From: a virus
Strand: one strand, 5' to 3'
DNA: 40,382 bases
IMG/VR virus record: IMGVR_UViG_3300031539_000114
Coordinates: 1 to 40,382 of that record
This document shows positions 14,687-22,309 of the stretch, piece after piece. Each line of letters begins with the position of its first letter. The stretch's first letter is position 1. A program made the position numbers and the translations under genes. The notes below the pieces were generated by a model, which did no database searches, was not told where the DNA came from, and saw nothing but the letters and a program-made list of their open reading frames with translations.

Positions 14687-15438
14687 AAGACCATCCCCTC
14701 CTGTTCTCTGGCCCGATGGTTCGGGCGATTCTGGACGGCCGGAAGACGCAGACGCGCCGGGTGATGAAGCCGCAGCCCGATCCGCGCGAAACCGAATTCC
14801 GATTCAATGCCGATAACGGTTGCTGGTTCGGCGTCTGTCCGCGCAACCCTGAGACGGGCGGGCCTACTCGTGGCCGCGATTTCCGCTCCCCCTACGGGGT
14901 CCCCGGCGACCGGCTGTGGGCGAAAGAAGCCTGGGCCGTTCGGGCGGCCTCAACTGGTGGATCACTATCAGATTGCCCTGGCCGGCGCCTCGGATTCTGT
15001 TATCGGGCCAGCGGTGAACAGGCGGACGAAGACGGCCATGTCCAGATTCATCAGGAAGTTCAGGTTGACCGCGAGACGCAGCAGAAATACCGACGGCTGA
15101 TAACTGAGCCGAACTGGCGGTCTGCCCGCTTCATGCCCAAAATCGCTTGCCGTCTCTGGCTTGAGGTCCTGCGAGTCTGGCCGGAGAGGGTGCAGGATAT
15201 CAGCGAGGCGGACGCCCTGGCCGAAGGCATTCGGCGATTTGAGTACGGCACACAGTACGGCACTGCCCATATCAGCATTGGCTATGGAACCAGCCGCCTT
15301 GCTCTAGGCGCCATGGCGCCGACTGCGGCGAATGCTTTCTGCCGCCTCTGGGACTCCATCAACGCCGCCAGCGGGCACCCCTGGGCGAACAACGATTGGG
15401 TATGGGCCATCGAGTTCAAGAGGATCAACCATGCGTGA
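14683..15438 (+). CDS. ASCH/PUA-like phage protein
   Basis: The 251-residue product follows the common phage pattern: LLFSGPMVRAILDGRKTQTRRV at the N-terminus, PYGVPGDRLWAKEAW in the middle, then LEVLRVWPERVQDISEADALAEGI and a C-terminal WDSIN...WVWAIEFKR. Such ASCH-type domains are RNA- or nucleotide-binding, and some relatives hydrolyse modified nucleosides. It could work with the deoxyribosyltransferase-like neighbour. The stop overlaps the next start by 8 bases. Confidence 0.68.
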   Translation: MKDHPLLFSGPMVRAILDGRKTQTRRVMKPQPDPRETEFRFNADNGCWFGVCPRNPETGGPTRGRDFRSPYGVPGDRLWAKEAWAVRAASTGGSLSDCPGRRLGFCYRASGEQADEDGHVQIHQEVQVDRETQQKYRRLITEPNWRSARFMPKIACRLWLEVLRVWPERVQDISEADALAEGIRRFEYGTQYGTAHISIGYGTSRLALGAMAPTAANAFCRLWDSINAASGHPWANNDWVWAIEFKRINHA

Positions 15439-15736
15439 ACAGTGCCCAGAGTGCGAAGGGCAAAAGGGCGGGACGGCGATTGCCTGTCCGGGCGCGCGGG
15501 TCATTTGGGTTCCGTGTGGCCTCTGTGCTGGCGACGGCTGCGCGACGCCAACGCGACTGGACTGGTGGCGACGGGGAAAGCGTTGTCGCCAACGACGCAT
15601 CGCCGAGGAAGTGACGTTACGCAAGGCCGCCCAGTTGATGGGCATTAGCGCCACGGAATACAGCGACCGCGAGCGCGGGCGCGCAGACCCCGAGCCGCTT
15701 GAGCGGTTCCTGGATGGGATCGACCATGGACACTGA
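15431..15736 (+). CDS. Zinc-knuckle plus helix-turn-helix protein
   Basis: The 101-residue product has two CxxCxGxxG-type motifs (CPECEGQKGG at 5-14; CGLCAGDG at about 29-36), as in DnaJ-type zinc knuckles. A Cro/CI-type helix-turn-helix follows at about 60-85 (LRKAAQLMGISATEYSDRERG). It may be a small transcription regulator. The start ATG 15431 overlaps the previous gene. Confidence 0.6.
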   Translation: MREQCPECEGQKGGTAIACPGARVIWVPCGLCAGDGCATPTRLDWWRRGKRCRQRRIAEEVTLRKAAQLMGISATEYSDRERGRADPEPLERFLDGIDHGH

Positions 15737-16016
15737 CCGCATCGTCAAGCTACTAAACCGGATCGGCTGGCCGGAGTGGGAACTGCGCGGCCATGCGCAG
15801 AAGTTGCAATATGAGGCCCTTGCTGATGACTTCATAACGGGCTGGTGCATCGGAACGCCCAGGTACGCACCGGAGATTGCAGAACACGTCGCCCTCGCCC
15901 TGATCGAGAAGCACCTGCGGGAGTGGCTGGCGGCCAGGGACTTTTTCGTGAACGGCTTTGCCGACTATCTGGCCGTGCTACTCGAAGCCGTCGAGGACGT
16001 GCTGGCCGAGGAATGA
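15726..16016 (+). CDS. Hypothetical protein, 96 aa
   Basis: Starts MDTDRIVKLLNRIGWPEWE. Helical throughout, with aromatic and acidic residues, no cysteine cluster. Overlaps the helix-turn-helix gene by 11 bases. No family recognised. Confidence 0.55.
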   Translation: MDTDRIVKLLNRIGWPEWELRGHAQKLQYEALADDFITGWCIGTPRYAPEIAEHVALALIEKHLREWLAARDFFVNGFADYLAVLLEAVEDVLAEE

Positions 16017-16020
16017 TCCA

Positions 16021-16350
16021 ATGGGAATGTTTGACGACGTAAGACCGCTGTGCGAGTTGCCGCCGGGAGCGCCGGGACCGGATGCCGGCTGGCAGACAAA
16101 AAGCTGGCATCGCATCATGGCCCGCCTGGAAATCACGGAAGAGGGCCGGCTGCGGCACTGTCCATCTGAGGATGACATGGCTCTCCGCTCGCCGCATGAC
16201 GTGCATTTCCACGGTGTATTGAACTTCTACACCTCGGCAGACGATGGCTGCTGGTGGGAGTTTGATGCCAAGTTCAACGACGGGCAGCTTGAGGGACTGA
16301 TTCAGGTATCGCCCAAACCCGGCAAGAGCCCACAGGAGAATGAGACATGA
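16021..16350 (+). CDS. MGMFDD-type phage protein
   Basis: The 109-residue product begins MGMFDDVRPLCELPPG, the characteristic opening of a small protein found in many phages whose function is unknown. The remainder is beta-rich (NFYTSADDGCWWEFDAKF), suggesting a compact beta fold. The stop overlaps the next start by ATGA. Confidence 0.6.
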   Translation: MGMFDDVRPLCELPPGAPGPDAGWQTKSWHRIMARLEITEEGRLRHCPSEDDMALRSPHDVHFHGVLNFYTSADDGCWWEFDAKFNDGQLEGLIQVSPKPGKSPQENET

Positions 16351-16598
16351 CCCCCTACGAACTCCGCGCCCTCTTGGCTGACATCGGTGCGTATGGCGAC
16401 GCTGAATCCTACGCCAAGGGTGCCGCGCAGGCGCTCGCCAAGGTCGGCATTCTCTGTGAGAGCATTGAATTCGCTGCGGCGGCGAGAGAGCTGGACAGAC
16501 AGATTCGCCTGTCGCTACTACTCGAAGCCCACGCGCTGGAGAACGCTAGGGCAGCCGGCGCGGACGCCGGCAAGGAAGGCACGGATGGCACTAAGTAG
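16347..16598 (+). CDS. Small helical hypothetical protein
   Basis: The 83-residue alanine-rich helical product starts MTPYELRALLADIG. It overlaps the cytosine methyltransferase by 14 bases at its 3' end. No function assigned. Confidence 0.5.
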   Translation: MTPYELRALLADIGAYGDAESYAKGAAQALAKVGILCESIEFAAAARELDRQIRLSLLLEAHALENARAAGADAGKEGTDGTK

Positions 16599-18351
16599 TC
16601 CCTTCCGATACGCAAGTGCCTGTGACGGCATTTCTGCCGTGCGCGTGGCGTGGGCGCCCTTGGGCTGGGAGTGCGCCTGGGTATCTGAAATTGACCCGTT
16701 CTGCAATGCTGTGTCCGAACACCACCATCCCGGCCAAGCCAACCTCGGCGACATGGCGACGATCACGGAGGAAGAAGTTGAAAGACACGGACGAATCGGC
16801 CTTATGGTCGCCGGCACACCTTGCCAATCTTTCAGCGTCGCGGGAAAGCGAGCGGGACTGGATGATTCGCGTGGTGTCCTGGCCTTCGAGTTTCTTAGAC
16901 TTGCTGGCGTCTCACGGCCCGACTGGCTGGTCTGGGAGAACGTCCCTGGAGTGCTGTCCTCGAATCAAGGAGAGGACTTCGCGGCCATCATCCGGGCGGT
17001 GGAGGAACTCGGGTACGGGTGGGCCTACCGAATCCTGGACGCTCAGTACATCCGAGTGGACGGGCTGGAAAGAGCCGTCCCGCAGCGACGAAGGCGCGTG
17101 TTCGTTGTCGGATATCTTGGAGATTGGCGACCTGCCGCAGCGGTACTACTTGAGCGCGAAAGCCTGTCGGGGAATCCTCCGCCGCGCCGCCAAGCGGGGA
17201 AGGGAGCTGCCGCCGGCGTTACGGAGCGCACTCGAAGCGGCGGCAGGCAACTCGAAAGCCAGCCGGGATTAGCCTACTCGTTAGACAACCCCGGAGCGGG
17301 CGGGCGTTCACAGACGCGATTAGTTTCTGCTCCCCTTACGCGCGGGGCTGACAGCGCGGGCAGGGGGGGGTACGCAGGGCGACGGCGGGAAGACGACGAA
17401 AACCTAGTTGCGGGGAGCCTCAGTTTTGGCAGCAGAGGCGGAGGGCATTCGGCATGCAGGGGAGATTCCGGCGACAACCTAGTTGCCTACGGCGGCAACC
17501 GCACATCCGGCCCGATTGACGTGTCTCCGGCCTGCAATGCCCATCCAGGAGGTTCAAGACGGCTGGACTTTGAGAGCGAAGCCTTTGTCGCCCATTCCCT
17601 CCGCGCCGAAGGTTTCGATGCCAGCGAGGACGGGACGGGGAGGGGTACGCCTGTCGTGCCGATCGACATGCGCCAGGCCAGCCGTGGCGCGAAGATGACC
17701 AACAAGCGAGCCGAAGGCTCATCTGGTGGCCCCCCAGGAACCGGCATCGGTCAGGATGGCGACCCGTCCCCATCGCTCAGTGAAACACACCCGCCAGCGG
17801 TTGCGTTCCAGACCAGAATCGGGCGTAACGCCAGAGGCCAACCCGAGGACATCTGCCCCACCTTACAGGGCGCTGACGCCGGGGCGACCAGCGACATGAG
17901 GCCGTGCGTGGCCTATGGCGTCCGAAGCGCCCACAGCCACGACAAGGCCCGCCATGCGGCCAAGGTGGAACGAACCCGCGCACTGGACACCACCGGGGGC
18001 TTTGCCCCAAATCAGGGCGGCACGGTCGTCTCACAGCCACTTAGGCAGAACCCCTACAACAACAGTGACCGCGGCATGGAAGCGGAGATGCACATCCAAG
18101 AGGGCATGGCCGTCCGCCGGCTTACCCCCATCGAATGTGCCCGCCTACAGGGATTCCCCGATGATTACCTGACGCAAGTGGCCTGGCGCGGCAAGTGCCC
18201 GCCGGCAGATGGGTCGATGTATCGCGCGCTCGGCAACGCCATGGCCGTGAACGTCATGCGCTGGATCGGCCGTCGGATAGACATGGTGAGAGAGATTATG
18301 GAAGGCGCCACGGATGGCACTGAAGAGACGGACGAAGGCAGAACTGGCTGA
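16585..18351 (+). CDS. dcm: DNA cytosine-5 methyltransferase with large variable region
   Basis: The start is ATG 16585 because motif I (SACDGISAVRVAWAPLGW) follows at residues 11-28. The catalytic PCQ is at 79-81 (GTPCQSFSVAG), ENVPG at 118-122, QRRRRVFVVG at 167-176, motif IX-like RRLTPIECARLQGFPDDY at about 510-527 and YRALGNAM at about 546-553. Between 180 and 505 is a long glycine/serine/arginine-rich target region with repeating VA-x(n)-L/C-x-G segments; it may contain more than one recognition unit. At 588 residues it is longer than common cytosine-5 enzymes. No partner nuclease is nearby, so it is probably protective. Confidence 0.9.
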   Translation: MALSSPFRYASACDGISAVRVAWAPLGWECAWVSEIDPFCNAVSEHHHPGQANLGDMATITEEEVERHGRIGLMVAGTPCQSFSVAGKRAGLDDSRGVLAFEFLRLAGVSRPDWLVWENVPGVLSSNQGEDFAAIIRAVEELGYGWAYRILDAQYIRVDGLERAVPQRRRRVFVVGYLGDWRPAAAVLLERESLSGNPPPRRQAGKGAAAGVTERTRSGGRQLESQPGLAYSLDNPGAGGRSQTRLVSAPLTRGADSAGRGGYAGRRREDDENLVAGSLSFGSRGGGHSACRGDSGDNLVAYGGNRTSGPIDVSPACNAHPGGSRRLDFESEAFVAHSLRAEGFDASEDGTGRGTPVVPIDMRQASRGAKMTNKRAEGSSGGPPGTGIGQDGDPSPSLSETHPPAVAFQTRIGRNARGQPEDICPTLQGADAGATSDMRPCVAYGVRSAHSHDKARHAAKVERTRALDTTGGFAPNQGGTVVSQPLRQNPYNNSDRGMEAEMHIQEGMAVRRLTPIECARLQGFPDDYLTQVAWRGKCPPADGSMYRALGNAMAVNVMRWIGRRIDMVREIMEGATDGTEETDEGRTG

Positions 18352-18772
18352 GCGGCGCAGCAGACACCGCCGCGGCAAGTCCAATCTCCAGAAGGCCAAG
18401 GACAGGCCGGGGTCCAAGTATTGGCGGGCCAAAGCTGATGTGCTGTGGGGCCAGCTTATCCGCAAGAAGAACGGCGGATGCTGCATCTACTGCGGCGAGC
18501 CCGCCACGGACTCGCACCACCTGATCGGCCGCGACGTGGGCCACCTGAGACACGACCTCAACAACGGCATTCCGCTCTGCCGTCACCACCACCGGCTGAA
18601 CTCCCGCGTGAGCGCCCATGGGTCGCCGACGGCGTTCAATCAATGGCTTCTCGAACAGCGCCCCGAACTCTGGCGGTGGGTTCAGGAGCACAAGCACGAA
18701 CTGGGCAAGCCGGACTACCGGGCGGCCCATGAAGTCCTGGCGGCAGAACTGAAGCGAGGGGCTGATGCCTGA
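18314..18772 (+). CDS. HNH-type recombination protein, NinG-like
   Basis: A 152-residue product starting MALKRRTKAELAERRSRHRR. A zinc-bound HNH-type core lies at about 55-95: CCIYCGEPATDSHHLIGRD, then NGIPLCRHHHRLNSR. Basic N-terminus for DNA contact. Resembles the NinG/Rap group, which cuts branched recombination intermediates; a plain HNH nuclease is the alternative. It overlaps the cytosine methyltransferase by 38 bases, and the sequence around its start (CACGGATGGCACT) is repeated at the methyltransferase start. Confidence 0.65.
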   Translation: MALKRRTKAELAERRSRHRRGKSNLQKAKDRPGSKYWRAKADVLWGQLIRKKNGGCCIYCGEPATDSHHLIGRDVGHLRHDLNNGIPLCRHHHRLNSRVSAHGSPTAFNQWLLEQRPELWRWVQEHKHELGKPDYRAAHEVLAAELKRGADA

Positions 18773-18848
18773 CCGCAACAAGATCGTCCAGGGCAACGCC
18801 GCCAACCTCCAGGCCGCCTGCCCGCCGCTGTTGGAGGCCCGTCTGTGA
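18765..18848 (+). CDS. 27-codon open frame, possible gene remnant
   Basis: ATG 18765 to TGA 18848, product starting MPDRNKIVQGNAANLQ. IVQGNA resembles the IIxGD/NA start of methyltransferases, so it may be an N-terminal remnant joined to the Dam-type gene that follows with a GTGA overlap. It could also be a coupling peptide. Confidence 0.3.
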   Translation: MPDRNKIVQGNAANLQAACPPLLEARL

Positions 18849-19288
18849 ATCCGGCCCTGTTGACAAGCCGATCCGGCGAATGGGAAACGCCGCAGGATCT
18901 CTTTGAGGAACTGGACGCCGAGTTTGGTTTTACCCTGGACCCGTGCGCAACCGCCGAGAACGCCAAGTGCCCATGCTACTACACACAGGACGACAACGGG
19001 CTGGCGAAGCCGTGGTCTGACCACACCGTCTTTATGAACCCGCCCTACGGCCGCACAATCGCAAAATGGGTGGCGAAGGCATGGAGAGAGGCGCAGGGCG
19101 GGGCAACGGTCGTATGCCTTGTGCCGGCAAGAACCGACACCGCTTGGTGGCACGACTTCTGTGCCAGGGGCGAAGTCCGCTTCCTGCGTGGGCGGCTGTA
19201 TTTTCGGCGCGGAGACGGCCATACCGGGCGAGCGCCGTTTCCCTCTGCTGTCGTGGTGTTTCGCCGGCTGCTGGTGGAGACGAGCTGA
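18845..19288 (+). CDS. Phage Dam-type adenine-N6 methyltransferase
   Basis: The 147-residue product from GTG 18845 matches the small phage Dam family throughout: EWETPQDLFEELDAEFGFTLD (12-32), CATAENAKC (33-42), the catalytic NPPYG (about 65-69), ARTDTAWWHD (about 95-104) and a final PFPSAVVVF. It would methylate adenine in a short site in phage DNA. Single-domain size is normal for the family. GTGA overlap with the upstream open frame. Confidence 0.85.
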   Translation: MNPALLTSRSGEWETPQDLFEELDAEFGFTLDPCATAENAKCPCYYTQDDNGLAKPWSDHTVFMNPPYGRTIAKWVAKAWREAQGGATVVCLVPARTDTAWWHDFCARGEVRFLRGRLYFRRGDGHTGRAPFPSAVVVFRRLLVETS

Positions 19289-19410
19289 TGCCTGACATCA
19301 TCGTAACGACGCCGAAGTCACAGATGAAAGCTGCTGTTCAAGAGGCGGCTGGCTGGACCTGAAACCGGCGGCACCAGGCGAAAGCCCGCCGCTACTGAAA
19401 GGACAAGCTG
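19288..19410 (+). pseudogene. Internally deleted copy of the gene at 19619
   Basis: The first 36 bases match the start of the 19619 gene almost exactly (MPDIIVTTPKSQ), and bases about 19348-19410 match its 3' end (LDPKPAAPGESLPLLKGQ region). Everything between is missing, and the junction shifts the frame so translation stops at 19362 after 24 codons. This is clear evidence of a duplication followed by internal deletion. Confidence 0.75.
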
Positions 19411-19626
19411 ATGCCTGACAAGCCGGCCTATCGTGATGCGATCACGGCCCATGAAGAATGGAAGTGCGCCGACACCCGAGCCTTCGAGGCCGCATACATA
19501 GCAATGACGTGGTTGCAAGAACTGAAGCGCCTCCATGGGCGCTTATCGCCGCGACAACGGGCGGCCTTCCGCCGCGCTGCCCACGTTTCGTCGGCCGAAC
19601 TCAAGGAGATGCTGAGCCGTGCCTGA
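19411..19626 (+). CDS. Small helical hypothetical protein
   Basis: A 71-residue product starting MPDKPAYRDAITAHEEW; GAAAGGACAAG lies upstream as Shine-Dalgarno, inherited from the deleted copy's 3' end. Helical and basic toward the C-terminus. It is inserted between the deleted copy and the full gene it derives from. No function assigned. Confidence 0.5.
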   Translation: MPDKPAYRDAITAHEEWKCADTRAFEAAYIAMTWLQELKRLHGRLSPRQRAAFRRAAHVSSAELKEMLSRA

Positions 19627-20059
19627 CATCATCGTAACGACGCCGAAGTCACAGATTGCCAACGCTGCCCAGGAAGCCGCCGATGTCATTGCGGATGGCG
19701 GCGGTGAATACTTCCGACGGTTCCCTATCTGGCAGCGGCCGATTGTCAATCGCGGCGACCGCGTGTACTACGTCGAGGCCGGCTGGGTGCGCGGGTTCGC
19801 CGTTGTCAAGGATAGCTTCATCGCAGGGCCGCAGTGTTGTGACACGACGGGCAGAGAGTGGCCACCGGGCTTCTATGTGACGATGGACGCAACGACTTGG
19901 CAGTGGATCAAGCCTATCCGCATGACGGGCTTCCAAGGCTTCTGCGTAGCCGAGAGGGAGTTCAACAAGGCCGATGTACAGATCGTAGGCGACTGGCTGG
20001 ACCCGAAACCGGCGGCGCCGGGAGAGAGCCTGCCGCTACTGAAAGGACAAGAGTTATGA
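19619..20059 (+). CDS. Conserved phage protein, beta-rich, possibly PUA/ASCH-like
   Basis: A 146-residue product from GTG 19619. The middle (RGDRVYYVEAGWVRGFAVV, then CDTTGREWPPGFYVTMDATTW and PIRMTGFQGF) looks like a small beta-barrel of the kind that binds nucleotides or RNA. The assignment rests on pattern only. A truncated copy lies upstream at 19288. ATGA overlap with the next gene. Confidence 0.5.
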   Translation: MPDIIVTTPKSQIANAAQEAADVIADGGGEYFRRFPIWQRPIVNRGDRVYYVEAGWVRGFAVVKDSFIAGPQCCDTTGREWPPGFYVTMDATTWQWIKPIRMTGFQGFCVAEREFNKADVQIVGDWLDPKPAAPGESLPLLKGQEL

Positions 20060-20472
20060 GTGAATGCGTAGTTGAATGGACGCTAACGGTGGACACGGGC
20101 TACGTTTCCGAAGTTACCCACGCTCTTTGGGCGCATCCAGAACACGGCGAGAAGTGGCGGGACGAGTTCGTCCACACAAAGCAACTGATGTTCGACGACG
20201 ACCCGGACAGCGACGTGAACTTCGCCCTGCGGCCGGCAACCCTCAAGGAGTTGTGGGCCGCGCTCGCCGCTCTGGCAACTGTCAAGGATGCCCGGTACGC
20301 CCTGGGCCTCTACGCCAACCTCGAGGACGAAGCCAAGGGCGTCGGTGGGACTGTCTGCCTGGGGGATGATCGGAAGTTCCCGATCTCTGGAGAGATCTAC
20401 TTGGACGCCCGCGAGGACGCCAAGACGAAAGCGATGGAAGCGGCGCGGAAACTGCTTGCGGAGGCGCTGTGA
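20056..20472 (+). CDS. Hypothetical protein, 138 aa
   Basis: Starts MSECVVEWTLTVDTGYVSE. Alpha/beta composition with an acidic middle (FDDDPDSDVN) and a charged C-terminal helix. No recognised motif. The start overlaps the previous stop, and the stop touches the next start. Confidence 0.5.
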   Translation: MSECVVEWTLTVDTGYVSEVTHALWAHPEHGEKWRDEFVHTKQLMFDDDPDSDVNFALRPATLKELWAALAALATVKDARYALGLYANLEDEAKGVGGTVCLGDDRKFPISGEIYLDAREDAKTKAMEAARKLLAEAL

Positions 20473-20942
20473 TGCCTGACACAGACTACGCCACGATGCC
20501 GGCAGGTTTGGAGTTGAACGCCCTGATTGCCGAGAAGGTCATGGGGTGGCGCATCGTTAAGAAGTTGCGGCAGATGCCCCCTGTGACTTGTAACCCGACA
20601 AAGGAACCCGACCCGTCCATGTTCCCGTTTGTCTGGATGGCACCGCTCGACTGTTACCGCTTCAGGGACAATGGCGACTACTGTCACTATCAGGCGTGGG
20701 GGGAGGGGCTGGTCTGGTCCCCGTCCACCGACCCCGCCGCCGACTACGAAGTGCTGTGTCATGTGAGGGAGAGGTGGGACGCCGGCGCCAGGGACATTGC
20801 GGGCAGCGAGCTTGTCGAACTGCTGTCGTCGCGTGTCCCGGAAGCCTACACGCTAGACTGGGCGCCGCTGTGGTATCGCACCGGAGACTATGGGAGATCG
20901 GCCCTGATGGCCCTGGCGGAGATGGGAAAGGACAACGGCTGA
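20472..20942 (+). CDS. Phage ABA-sandwich-type protein
   Basis: The 156-residue product (ATG 20472; GTG 20469 is an alternative) contains LNALIAEKVMGW early and WSPSTDPAADYEVLCHVRERW in the middle, the paired signatures of the small phage ABA-sandwich family. Members are common in phage accessory regions and have no established role. Confidence 0.6.
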   Translation: MPDTDYATMPAGLELNALIAEKVMGWRIVKKLRQMPPVTCNPTKEPDPSMFPFVWMAPLDCYRFRDNGDYCHYQAWGEGLVWSPSTDPAADYEVLCHVRERWDAGARDIAGSELVELLSSRVPEAYTLDWAPLWYRTGDYGRSALMALAEMGKDNG

Positions 20943-20985
20943 GTGCGGCTGCCCGCGCTGGCCTGCTGGACGAAAGGGAGATGAG

Positions 20986-21336
20986 ATGACAACGCCGTGG
21001 GGCGATTTCGTTACGGCTGCCCTGATGTGGGGCTGTGACGACGACTGCAATTGCAGCGAGCCGCGAATCGCTATCTCCGGCCCGAATCGCATCGCCGGCG
21101 AGCCCTGGTGGCGACACGTTATCATCTGGGCGGGCAGATTTTGCTCGGACGCATCGCCAAGGGAATACCGCGAACAGCTTGACGAGTTGGCCGCTGAGGC
21201 CAAGGTCAGAAATATACCGATGCGGTGCGAGACCTACGGGTCGAGAGCCCCGACGAAAACAGAACTAGCGGAGTTTGAGGCAGCGGAGCAGCGCCACCGC
21301 GAGCGGATCATTGCGGAAGAGACCAAGGAGACATGA
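20986..21336 (+). CDS. Hypothetical protein, 116 aa
   Basis: Starts MTTPWGDFVTAALMWGCDDDCNC behind GAAAGGGAG. The CDDDCNC cluster (17-23) and a charged C-terminal helix (about 85-115) are the only features visible. No family recognised. Confidence 0.5.
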   Translation: MTTPWGDFVTAALMWGCDDDCNCSEPRIAISGPNRIAGEPWWRHVIIWAGRFCSDASPREYREQLDELAAEAKVRNIPMRCETYGSRAPTKTELAEFEAAEQRHRERIIAEETKET

Positions 21337-21337
21337 G

Positions 21338-21751
21338 ATGCCCGACGACCGAAACCTGACGATAGCGCTGGCGATAAGCCCAGACAGGAGCGGGTGGGCA
21401 TGGTCTACGTGCGGGCTCTGTCATGGCGCCGGCTGGGCGTGGCGCGGAGAGGTTGATCCGATAGGGCAACATGAGGAGCTGTCCGCCGGATACTCCCAGG
21501 ATGCGACCAAATACCGATGCCCTCGATGTTCGGGCACCGGCCAGGTGCCCATTGACCTCGCCGATCCGGCCCACACGCTGAAGCTGGTGGAGTGGGCGAG
21601 GGAGTGGGCTTGGGCCAGAAAGCGATTCCCGGAGTACCTGCTAGAGGACATCGCCGGCATCCTCAATGACCTAGCTGGTCGACAAGACATGTCTGCCGAG
21701 ACCGCCGCTGCCCGCATCCGCGACATGATCTACGAGGCCCTGAAGGAGTGA
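21338..21751 (+). CDS. Protein with two CxxCxGxG zinc motifs
   Basis: The 137-residue product has CGLCHGAG (about 25-32) and CPRCSGTG (about 63-70), together one DnaJ-type zinc centre, followed by a helical domain with WAREWAWARKRFPEYLL. The ATG at 21338 lies just after the upstream stop; ATG 21333 is out of frame. Probably a protein- or nucleic-acid-binding accessory factor. Confidence 0.55.
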   Translation: MPDDRNLTIALAISPDRSGWAWSTCGLCHGAGWAWRGEVDPIGQHEELSAGYSQDATKYRCPRCSGTGQVPIDLADPAHTLKLVEWAREWAWARKRFPEYLLEDIAGILNDLAGRQDMSAETAAARIRDMIYEALKE

Positions 21752-21754
21752 GCC

Positions 21755-22090
21755 ATGAGCGACCAGCAGGAGAACTGTCCGAAGTGCGGAGAGTCGGCCA
21801 GCGTTGTTGGCAAAATCGGGTGTCCCGATGAAATGTTGGGCCATTTGCCTGACGGAAATTCCTGCCTTCGCCGCCAGCTCGCCACGGCCAACTCGCGACA
21901 TCGGGCCTGGACGGGTGCCTTTGAGACAACCCAACTGACCCACGCCATGGCGAAGCTGGACGCAGCAAAGACCCGGACGCGGCTGGCCGAAGCCAAGGCA
22001 GACCGCTACCGCGAAGCCCTCCAATCCATCGCGTCAATACTGGTTGCCGGAACGGTTGCGGACATCGCCAGGACGGCGCTGAAGGAATAG
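21755..22090 (+). CDS. Zinc-ribbon/coiled-coil protein, paralogue E
   Basis: The 111-residue product MSDQQENCPKCGES repeats the architecture of the 675-1978 family: N-terminal CPKCG, a second cysteine in NSCLRRQLATA, then a long helix (about 60-95). It is diverged and at the far end of the accessory region, so the family is dispersed over more than 20 kb. Function unknown. Confidence 0.55.
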   Translation: MSDQQENCPKCGESASVVGKIGCPDEMLGHLPDGNSCLRRQLATANSRHRAWTGAFETTQLTHAMAKLDAAKTRTRLAEAKADRYREALQSIASILVAGTVADIARTALKE

Positions 22091-22107
22091 GAAAGGAGCG
22101 GCCAGGG

Positions 22108-22176
22108 ATGGTTGAGCAGGAAAAGAATCTGGGAATCCGACAAATGCACCTTGACTGCTTCCGCAGATCGCAGTAG
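22108..22176 (+). CDS. 22-codon open frame upstream of the pseudoknot
   Basis: ATG 22108 behind GAAAGGAG, product MVEQEKNLGIRQMHLDCFRR plus two residues. It lies directly before the structured leader of the gene at 22310 and could act as a leader peptide. Coding status uncertain. Confidence 0.3.
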   Translation: MVEQEKNLGIRQMHLDCFRRSQ

Positions 22177-22186
22177 GATAGAGAGC

Positions 22187-22288
22187 GCTACGAGATGATG
22201 CCTTCACGGACGAAGAGAACAACGCGGGCCGCACCGGTGAGCCATGCCCTCGGGCATTGTCTCGTAGCAGCCGGGCGGCCCGCGGCTC
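22187..22288 (+). promoter_or_regulatory. Pseudoknot-like structured 5' leader
   Basis: A long helix pairs 22187-22203 (GCTACGAGATGATGCCT) with 22252-22268, with a few G-U pairs. Inside its loop, GCGGGCCGC 22224-22232 is complementary to GCGGCCCGC 22275-22283, which lies outside the helix, giving an H-type pseudoknot order. GAGCC 22239-22243 with GGCTC 22284-22288 and the small hairpin ATGCC-CTCG-GGCAT (22244-22257) are competing alternatives, so the leader could switch. The 3' strand ends 9 bases before the AAAGGA Shine-Dalgarno of the gene at 22310. No known riboswitch class is recognised. Confidence 0.55.
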
Positions 22289-22309
22289 TTCACAGCAAAG
22301 GACTGCACA

